Shown here: in pieces, positions 55,721-64,000 of the stretch
Layout of the letters: every line of letters starts with the position of its first letter
Numbering within the stretch: position 1 is the stretch's first letter
Source: Rhizopus sp. PT2906
Taxonomy: Eukaryota > Mucoromycota > Mucoromycetes > Mucorales > Rhizopodaceae
Length of the DNA stretch: 64,000 nucleotides
Assembly (NCBI GenBank): GCA_025529335.1
Contig: JAMYHX010000012.1
Location: forward strand, 1 to 64,000
Reading direction: 5' to 3'
Notes under the pieces: generated by a model
Databases searched by the model: none
What the model saw: only the letters and a program-made list of their open reading frames with translations
What the model was told of the DNA's origin: nothing
Position numbers and translations under genes: made by a program

Positions 55721-58700
55721 TGTTTTTTAAATTGTTTAAAAAGAAAAAGAAATCAAATGAACAAAATGATAATGAATTACGGAGAACAGAATCAACGTCG
55801 AGTTATATGCAATCACGTAGAAAGATTTACGTCAATATGAAGATACCAGAAGAAGATTATAAAGAGCAGCATTATGTTAGTAATCGAGTTAGAACAGCTA
55901 AATATACACCCATTTCATTCATCCCAAAAAACCTATTTGAACAATTCAGAAATGTAGCCAATCTCTATTTCTTATTCTTAGTCATCCTACAATGTATACC
56001 ACTCTTTGGTGTGACTGAGCCAGCGGTATCAGCATTGCCACTTATTGCCATCTTAGTTATCACAGCTATCAAGGATGCATTTGAGGATTGGAAAAGAAAT
56101 TCAAGTGATGATAAAGTGAATAATTCAAAAGTGTTGAAACTATCAAATTGGAAAAATGTGAATATACCTGATATCTCAAAAGGATACTGGTATTATGTTT
56201 ATATTCTATTTGGATCCATTTCTTTATTATCTGGTTCAGAAAATAAGTATGCACACTATTATAGACAAATCAAAATAAGTAGAAATATCACCAAACGTGA
56301 ACGACAAAAGGAGGAAGACAAGGTGCCATTAAATCATACGCCGATACAACAACCTCAAAGAATATTGACATCAGTTAGAAAACGATCAGATACGATTAAA
56401 TCTGAAATATCAAGCATATTTAATAGAAATTCAAATTATTCAAGCCAAAACTTGTTACAAAAGAAACCTTACTATAGACCAGGCTCAATACCCCATTCTG
56501 TACTCTATCGAATTGATTCTGCAGATCCTAATAGAGCAAATCCAACTCAGCCAATTCAATTAAAGCAACAGCCTGCAGAACAGCCACAAGCAAAATGGGA
56601 TTATGTCAGATGGAAAGAACTTAACGTGGGTGACTATGTAAAGATTGAAAACGATCAAGATATCCCTGCAGACATTGTCATTCTCTCTACTTCAGAAACG
56701 GATAATATTTGTTATGTGGAGACTCAAAATTTAGATGGTGAAACCAATTTAAAACAGCGTCAAGGATTGCCAGGAACTGCTGGCATTCGAACTGAGCAAG
56801 ATTGTGAACAAGCAAAATTTTATATCGAGAGTGAACCTCCGCATGTGAATATCTATCAATACAATGGTGTCTTACGATGGCAGATTGATGTAAATGATAC
56901 AGAGACAATACGGTCTGGTGTATCACACGAAAAAGCGGATGCGGTGACATATAACAACATTCTCTTACGTGGCTGTGTTTTAAGAAATACTAAATGGGCG
57001 ATTGGTATCGTGGTCTATACCGGAAGTGAGACAAAGATCATGTTAAATACGGGTAGAACTCCCTCAAAGCGCAGTAAAATGGCAAAGGCTACTAATCCAC
57101 ATGTAAGATTCCATTGTTCATAGATATGCTTTATATTTATATCTTTATTAGGTCATTGCCAACTTTGTTATTTTGGCCATCATTTGTATCATCAGTTCCA
57201 TCATGGACAGTGTTCAATTTAACGGAAGCGGTTCTTCTCGATACTTTGATTATAACATTGAAGGCTCAAATGCTAGCTATTCTGGATTCATCACATTTTG
57301 GTAAGTTTAAGATGACTTTTCTTTATTCTTTATATTAACAAAGAGACTAGGGTCACCCTTATTCTGTATCAAAACATTGTCCCTATTTCATTGTACATTT
57401 CAGTCGAAATCGTAAAGACAGTTGCTGTAAGTCATGTCTTGTTTTTCATTATGTACCGTGCTAAAAGTTGTATTCCTAGGCCTATTTTATCTTTGCTGAT
57501 TTAGACATGTACCATGAGGAAACGGATACACCTTGCATCCCTAAAACATGGAATATATCGGATGACCTTGGTCAAATAGAATATATATTTTCTGACAAGA
57601 CAGGCACCTTGACACAAAACGTCATGGAGTATAGGAAATGTACCATTAATGGTGTCTCCTATGGCCTGGGCACTACCGAAGCCACACTTGGAGCACTCAA
57701 ACGGCAACAGAGCCATCATCACCTGGAAAAGGAAACAGAGGCCGGTTTAAACATGCAAGAGTTTGTACAGGATGATCTCATCGGCAACGACCAATTAGAA
57801 CAATACAAACAAGAAATGTTTGCTAAACAAGCCCAGCTGTACGAAAATAAGTATATTGGACCCAATCCGACCTTCGTAGATCCCAAGCTATTTGACGACT
57901 TGGCGCAGGACACGAAGCAAGCGATGGCGATTGCTCACTTTTATCAAACCTTAGCCCTTTGTCACACCGTGATTGCAGAACGACCAGATGAAAGCAATCC
58001 AAACTACATCGAGTATAAGGCACAGTCACCCGATGAAGCAGCTCTGGTGGCAACAGCGAGAGATTTAGGGTTTGCCTTCTTGGGCAGAGAGTCGAATAAG
58101 CTTCTGGTTTGTATCAAGGGAGAGAAGAAAGAATTCGAGCTTCTCAATGTGCTTGAATTCAATTCTACAAGAAAGCGTATGAGTGTGATTATCAAGCCTA
58201 AAGACAGTGATCGTATCGTGCTTCTCTGTAAAGGTGCTGACTCTGTCATCTATGAACGTCTCTGTATGGATTTTGGTGATCAAAAGGATCTGGAATCAGA
58301 ACAGCTTACTCTCCGAGATGCCACTGCACGAGATTTGGAAATGTTTGCAAATGAAGGTAAGAATATTCTCTTTTTTTTTTTTTTTTTTTTTTTTTCTTAA
58401 AAAAACATGGCTAATACGTTACTCTTTAGGTCTTCGTACCCTTTGTCTTTCATACCGCTTTATCTCTCCTCAAGAATATAAATTATGGAACAGAAAATAC
58501 CAAGAAGCAGCAGCAAGCATTAGTCAGCGTGAAGAACGTATTGATGCTGTCAGTGAAGAGATTGAAAAGAACATGCTCTTGATGGGCGGTACAGCCATTG
58601 AAGACCGTTTACAGATAGGTGTCCCTGAAACTATTGCCGAGTTGGCAAAGTCAGGCATTAAACTTTGGGTGCTGACCGGTGACAAGACTGAAACAGCCAT

Positions 58701-59965
58701 CAACATTGGATATGCCTGTAACCTGCTGACAACCGACATGGAGCTCTTGGTCCTTAAAGCCGATAATCGTACTGATACCGGTACCTTATTGGACGAAACA
58801 CTGCAAAGAATGAAGACCGAAAAGATTTCAGAAGATATAAAGTATGCACTCGTCATTGATGGTGTCACGCTCAAGTATGCCTTGGAAGATGCAACAAAGG
58901 ATAAAGTGCTTACCATTGGTATGAACTGCGCCAGCGTCATTTGCTGCAGAGTGAGTCCCAAACAAAAGGCACAGGTGGTTCGCCTGGTAAAGAAGGGACT
59001 TAAGGTCATGACGTTAGCCATTGGTGATGGTGCTAATGATGTCTCAATGATACAAGAGGCCAATGTTGGCATAGGTATCTCTGGTGTAGAAGGACGTCAA
59101 GCTGTCATGGCATCGGATTATGCGATCGCACAGTTTAGATTCTTGAGGAAGTTATTGATAGTGCACGGAAGATGGTCTTATCTTCGAACTTCTGAAATGA
59201 TTATGGGATTCTTCTACAAGAATATCATTTGGACCTTTGTTCTGTTTTGGTATCAAATATTCTGCCAGTAAGTTTTGCTACAACCATAATATATGCATTT
59301 ATACTAAACTGTGATGTAATAGATTTAACGGCAGTATGATCTATGAATATGTTCTTATCACATTATACAACTTGATTTTCACTTCATTACCTATTATCTT
59401 TTTGGGTATCTGGGACCAAGACTTGAATGCAGAGACTTCGTTAAAGTATCCTCAACTCTATCGTATGGGATTACGAAATGACAAGTTTAAAGTATGGAGA
59501 TTCTGGCTCACTACCTTTGATTCTCTCTATCAATCAGCCGTCTGTTTCTTTTTCCCTTACATGCTTCTTGTGGGTGGACCAACTGATCCTAATGGATACG
59601 ATGCGAATGGACTATATGAAATCGGTACTATTATTTCCAGTATTGCTGTCTGTGTGGCCAATTTGTTTGTGGTCTTTTCACTCTACAGTTACACGTGGAT
59701 TCAAGTGCTCGTTGTTTCCTTATCTATTCTGGTCTATTATGCATTTGTTGCAGTCTATGCTCAATTCAACACTTTTATTTTCGGTGGACATATTCGTCTC
59801 TTTGGAACCGGCTTTTACTGGTTGACACTTATTTTGACAGTGACAGCATGTTTCATTCCACGTTTTGCAGCAAAGCATTATATTCACCAATACCGACCTT
59901 ATGATAACGATATCATTCGCGAGATTGAACTGGTCATCAATAAAAAAAAGCCATCAGTTAAATAG
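55720..59965 (+). CDS. Dnf-type phospholipid-translocating P4-ATPase
   Basis: Six exons (55720-57102, 57152-57300, 57351-57426, 57480-58356, 58430-59267, 59323-59965), all phases consistent, give 1321 aa. The N-terminus (NRVRTAKYTPISFIPKNLFE) and first helices are P4-type. A long insert (about residues 130-290) lies between TM2 and the actuator domain. The motif ENDQDIPADIVILSTSE and the TGE-type loop YVETQNLDGETNLK follow, then the phosphorylation site [16 protein letters not shown] with Asp codon 57594-57596, the KGADSVIYERL nucleotide site and [14 protein letters not shown], then six C-terminal helices. It looks like the yeast Dnf1/Dnf2 group, which flips phosphatidylcholine and phosphatidylethanolamine at the plasma membrane. 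The Drs2-type paralogue lies at 7952-12302. Confidence 0.93.
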
Positions 59966-60530
59966 AAGGATGATTCTTTGGATAAAAAAAAACAAAACAA
60001 AACCTTGTACTAATAACTTTATTTATTTTTGTACTTTTATGATGTAAAATTACATTAAAACTTAATTCTTAACTTGTTAAATAAAATGAAATACTCTTGT
60101 CGTGATGCTTACGGCCCTGAATGGTAGAATGAAAAGACATTGGTAGGTTCAGCTAAACATGCAAAAAGAGTTACAATCACAATCTACACTCGCAAAACAC
60201 CCTTTTCTGCCAACAAAAATCATTATTAAAGACTCGCGATCTACTCGTTCATCAGCCAATAATGAAGATTGTGGTTGTATCTCGATGTGCCTGTTTATTA
60301 TATACTAAGAGAAGAAAGAAAGCTCATTATTACAAAAAATGTCATTTTATATGCAAACAGGATTATTACGTGATTAATAGGAATTGGGCATGCCGCGTTG
60401 TATGTTAATAACTTGTATTGTTATCAGTCACTTTGTATTATCCATTATTAGAGTATAGATTTATAGTAATCTCACCAAGTATTTATAGGGCAAATACGAC
60501 AATCTTGTAGTCTGAGCAATTTATTTCTGA
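59966..60530. other. Intergenic, no supported gene
   Basis: AT-rich 3' flank of the Dnf-type gene. No open frame or repeat of note before the MITE at 60531. Confidence 0.4.
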
Positions 60531-60920
60531 TACTACATGCACCAGAAAATGCACCAGAAAATAAGCTAATGCTACGGACGCTTCCTCTAGGCGGCACCTA
60601 TGTTGTCACTATACAACATCGCATTACCAATGCCTCTGCCTAATCTAAGGCTTGTCCAGTTCACTCCTTGATATAAAATACGATGTCATCATAATTACAC
60701 GTGTTCTTGCATCTTTGTTGATAGACTGACAACATAAAACTAGAATAAATAACAACATTTTTATCTCTTCTTGTTCTTGAAAAGATACAATTCAAGATGG
60801 TAACTTCATAAACTCATGTTTAGCTTGACGCTACACATTGAAAGGTTTTGTTGGACAACATCATAGGCAATGGATAGAGGTGCGCCCGTAGTATTGGTCT
60901 AATTTCTGGTGCACGCAGTG
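60531..60920 (-). mobile_element. CACTA-like MITE, copy 3 (inverted)
   Basis: A 390-bp element in the opposite orientation to copies 1 and 2. Its left end TACTACATGCACCAGAAAAT contains a partial internal duplication of the GCACCAGAAAAT block, and the right end is GTCTAATTTCTGGTGCACGCAGTG. The interior is the reverse complement of the copy at 20911, including CCTCTGCCTAATCTAAGG and CAGTTCACTCCTTGATATAA. Both terminal inverted repeats are present. No clear target-site duplication was visible. Confidence 0.75.
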
Positions 60921-63537
60921 TTTTCCTCTCAATATATCCGGTTCACCATTATCGCAATTGCTAAAAAACGAAGTCTATCTGGAGATAAATCAAGGTACCT
61001 TGGAAATAGCAAATAACGACTGGTCAAGCAGCTCTCAATCACGGTACGCCGTTTCACAACTTTTTGCTGGTTGCATTTTACTGGATGGTGCGAACGCTTT
61101 ATTGGTGAGCTGTGTAGAGAGATATGGAAGGAAAAAAGACGTTGATCCACACTCGGAAAGATACCCAAAATGGGAAAAATACAATTCTTTACCAGCTTGT
61201 GATAACATTTATGGGAGTGTCTGCGCTCGAGTAATTTACAGTGATGAAAGCGAAAAATTCACTATTGGCACTTTCAGCTACAATATGCTGATAACATTAA
61301 GTTGCACCATAGAGAAAACCCCAAAAATCAATATTGGACCATCTGCTATTTCTTTCCAGCCTTCAAAGCAAACAGGAATATACCTGCACGAAAAGTCTAT
61401 AAAAAAGCACCTGCATTGCTCAAGGATGAAAAATGTGACAGATTGTATGCCCATGTGACGTGTTTGATATAAATCATTATAATACTTTATAATCTTACAA
61501 TAGAACATACATTCTACTTTACATTCCTCTATCGCATCTGAAAAGAATAGTAATAAGCATACCGACAACATTGACAATAATCACACTGACCACATTAATA
61601 TAAATAGCAGTCATAGATTCTCTCTCCCTATAAAGCACACACGCGTCTTATTTTAATCATATTCAACTCTTCTTAATAAAGAATCTACTTTACAAGTCAT
61701 CGACTTGATTGCCTTTTTACAATAATTAAGCTGAATACGACACCATGATCTTGTTGAACAGGTAAAATAAGTTAGATCAAAGTTTTATCGGGTCGAGACA
61801 TATTCAAGATGCAGATGTTCGTCAGAATATACGAAAGGACACATATATCAACCTTATACAATGTTCACTTTATATGACTCCAATCAAACTCAACACTCTA
61901 CAAAAATCATGCATCTGCATTATTCAATCGAATTGCCACAGAGATACATAATTCTTCAAAACATGATCGAAAGCCTGTTTTGAAGAAAAATACGTTGGAA
62001 TGGTTTATTGGCAAAAGTGGAGATATTGCAAACATCGTTAATTCAATTGGAAAGCTGTTCGAAACTGGCGATGAAATAGAAATTATTGGAAATATGAAGC
62101 TGGATGAACAATTAGAATTATTGGCAAAACTACTTTCGACTCCAATAAAAGCAGCTAACGATACAGTGATTGGAAGATTGGTCCAAAAAACTTATATCAA
62201 TAGTGATTAGATTTGCTACATACAATTTGTAAAAATTATTGTTTAAACTTGTTTGATTAAAAAATAAATCTTGCTCTGACAATGGCACATATTTTAATAA
62301 ACTACATTGAATGTTTAGTTTGCTTTTGAATGAGCGAGAAATAAATGAGATAATAGTGGTTTCTATAATCACAGAGATAGGGACAGAAGAAACTTGAGTA
62401 TGTCTAGGAGGGAGCTCTAGACGGAACAAAAGCGTTGTGAACTGCCATAGACGAAAATACAGTTTCAGGGAAGTGGTCCTCCCGTGGTAACGTTAGATTA
62501 GTGGCAGGACATAATCAAAGCTGCAAATGTTTGTGGTGGGTTTCGCAGGACAACCAGCGAAAAAAAAAAAAAAAAAAAAAGAAGTGAAGAGCAGCACACT
62601 GTGTTGATTACGTGGTTGCCTATTCCGTGGTAGAACAACTCGAAGAAAATGTCTAACAGTGCAAATCCTTCACTAGAAGCATCCTCTTTAATGAAATGGA
62701 TACGAAAGAAGACCTTTTGAAGAACTGCAGCTGCTCTTTTCTCCTCGTCCTCCTACTTTTGTTGCTCAGCAAGAAAAACTTTGTGTTCCAAATGAAGGTC
62801 AAGACCTTCTTTGCCATGAGCTGTTAGAAAGTGAGGACAAACACGCTTATGCCTTACTCGTCAAGTATAATGACACGATCAAGCAATTGAAGGACAATGC
62901 AGAAAGGTTAGATAATCTGGTGAGCGTCTTAGCGCAATCTATATCAATTTTAGAAAGCGTCTGTTCTGTACTGTCGTCAGAAATTAAAGCGTGCTCGGCA
63001 TGACGCTGTACATTTAAAATCAAAGGAATCTTAAACCAAAACAGCAAGACTTGGACGGGTAAATCTTGAATCTATGTGCCCAGTAAGAACGACATGGTGT
63101 TTTACAACCAAGAACGAACATCTTCTTCGCGAGCTCCCCGAGACCATTCACTATTCGTGACGAGCTTGATGGAACCCAGCAAACATCATCAAGAAACAGA
63201 TGCAAGCTGCAGTGGTAGCTTCAGCACGACTGATTTCCCCGGGAAATCACTTCCCTAGATAGGCGTTTCCTTCTATGGCTTGAAAACTTACCCTTGATCC
63301 CAAAAGAAGTTTTTTAATCTTCATTACTGACCTTTTGATCGCGTCCAGATGGGCCATTTATTGTGCTCAACAGGACATTATATTCAATAAATCTGTTATC
63401 TTTACTTCCATTTCTGAAAGCGCAAAGTTGAGTTTGACCGACCAGCGACCTCGATTTTGATTGGTCAGCGACATCAATTTTGACTGGCTGCTTGTTGGAA
63501 GCATTGTAAAAGAGTTTACTTTTTATATATTGTACAT
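60921..63537. other. Gene-poor region with unassigned open frames
   Basis: A 166-codon plus-strand frame (60958-61458, no ATG at its start) has no recognisable motif and may be a relic. A frame at 61880-62217 encodes an Ile/Glu/Lys-rich peptide (ANIVNSIGKLFETGDEIEI) that could be part of a small gene with an upstream exon near 61745. At 62810-63255 a coiled-coil-like frame (NDTIKQLKDNAERLDNLV) and a Ser/His-rich frame are both broken by stops. An A run of about 20 bases sits at 62561-62580. None can be assigned to a family with confidence. Confidence 0.35.
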
Positions 63538-64000
63538 ATGGGAATTGTATTTAGTAACTTATGGAGTCGTCTATTCTCAAAGGCTCCAATCAAGATAATC
63601 ATCGTAGGCTTAGATAATGCTGGTAAAACAACAATATTATATAAACTGTGAGTATTAGCATAAGAGATGTAGCCATACTCATTTGTTTATTTCAGCTTGA
63701 TGAATCAAGTGGTTACGACAACACCTACCATTGGGAGCAATGTAGAAGAAATAGAATATAAAAACCTAAAATTCTTAATGTGGGTCAGTAAATGAATTAC
63801 AGGAGAGATCTGGAGCATAACATTGACATGTTTGAAAAGGATATTGGAGGACAAGAGTCACTGCGAAGTACTTGGAAGACATATTATATAGATACAAAAG
63901 TGTGCTCAGCATTTATATAATTAAGGCTTTTAGCTGACCATGTTTGCATAGGCAGTCATCATGGTCATTGATAGTACAGATCTAAATCGACTTCATCTAG
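63538..64000 (+). CDS. ARL5: Arl5-type small GTPase (truncated by window end)
   Basis: Exons 63538-63647, 63696-63783, 63840-63899 and 63952 to the window end. The myristoylation signal MGIVFSNLW starts the protein. Walker A is [14 protein letters not shown], switch [15 protein letters not shown], switch [15 protein letters not shown], and it continues with [10 protein letters not shown]. The SNVEEI sequence after TIG, in place of the NVETV of Arf proteins, marks Arl5. Arl5 is an N-myristoylated, trans-Golgi GTPase that recruits the GARP tether for retrograde transport. The C-terminal half, with the guanine-specificity NKxD motif, lies outside the window. Confidence 0.93.

Overview
This window looks like a nuclear contig from an early-diverging fungus, most likely Mucoromycota (Mucorales-type). 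It is AT-rich. Genes are packed on both strands and cut by short introns, mostly 50-60 bp, with GT...CTAAC...AG signals. The gene set (fungal Pfs2, Tlg1 and Dnf types next to Arl5, Slo/BK-type channel, DHX35 and MOCS1-type genes) fits that lineage. The lineage call is inference, since no rDNA or marker comparison was possible.

Layout. 0.4-1 kb: isochorismatase-fold hydrolase. 2.4-5 kb (-): polyQ C2H2 zinc-finger regulator. 6.2-13.4 kb (-): a same-strand run of a CUE-domain ubiquitin-binding protein, a Drs2-type P4-ATPase and a Tlg1/syntaxin-6-type SNARE. 13.8-19.2 kb: glucosamine-6-phosphate deaminase, the polyadenylation factor Pfs2/WDR33, and convergent DHX35-type helicase. 19.5-21.3 kb: decayed repeat-family gene plus a CACTA-like MITE. 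22.1-24.8 kb (-): HECT E3 ligase. 25.4-27.7 kb: WDR44-like protein. 27.7-30.2 kb: repeat graveyard with reverse-transcriptase traces and a duplicated WDR44 tail. 30.2-34.2 kb: full-length ABCB transporter. 34.6-36.5 kb: broken TnpB/Fanzor-like gene. 36.7-41.3 kb: BK-type potassium channel. 41.5-43.6 kb: MOCS1A/MOCS1B molybdenum-cofactor locus. 43.6-46 kb: R-type lectin pseudogene and its intact paralogue. 46-50 kb: gene-poor, with Tc1/mariner relics and a TA-flanked MITE. 50-51.8 kb: NRAMP transporter. 51.9-55.5 kb: small LIM protein, CENP-X/Mhf2, a His/Pro-rich protein and ribosomal protein eL24. 55.7-60 kb: Dnf-type P4-ATPase. 60-63.5 kb: another MITE and fragments. 63.5 kb to the end: start of an Arl5 GTPase.

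Themes. Membrane trafficking and lipid asymmetry are well represented (two P4 flippases, Tlg1, Arl5, WDR44). Molybdenum cofactor, metal uptake (NRAMP) and drug export (ABCB) cover metabolism and transport. RNA processing is represented by Pfs2 and DHX35.

The most unusual signals are at the gene-structure level: a predicted single-nucleotide exon in eL24, a MOCS1 locus whose phases allow both a Gly-Gly-ending MOCS1A and an in-frame MOCS1A-MOCS1B fusion, a 10-nt exon in the NRAMP gene, and two GC-AG introns. The most notable mobile-element signals are a TnpB/Fanzor-like pseudogene and a three-copy CACTA-like MITE family.
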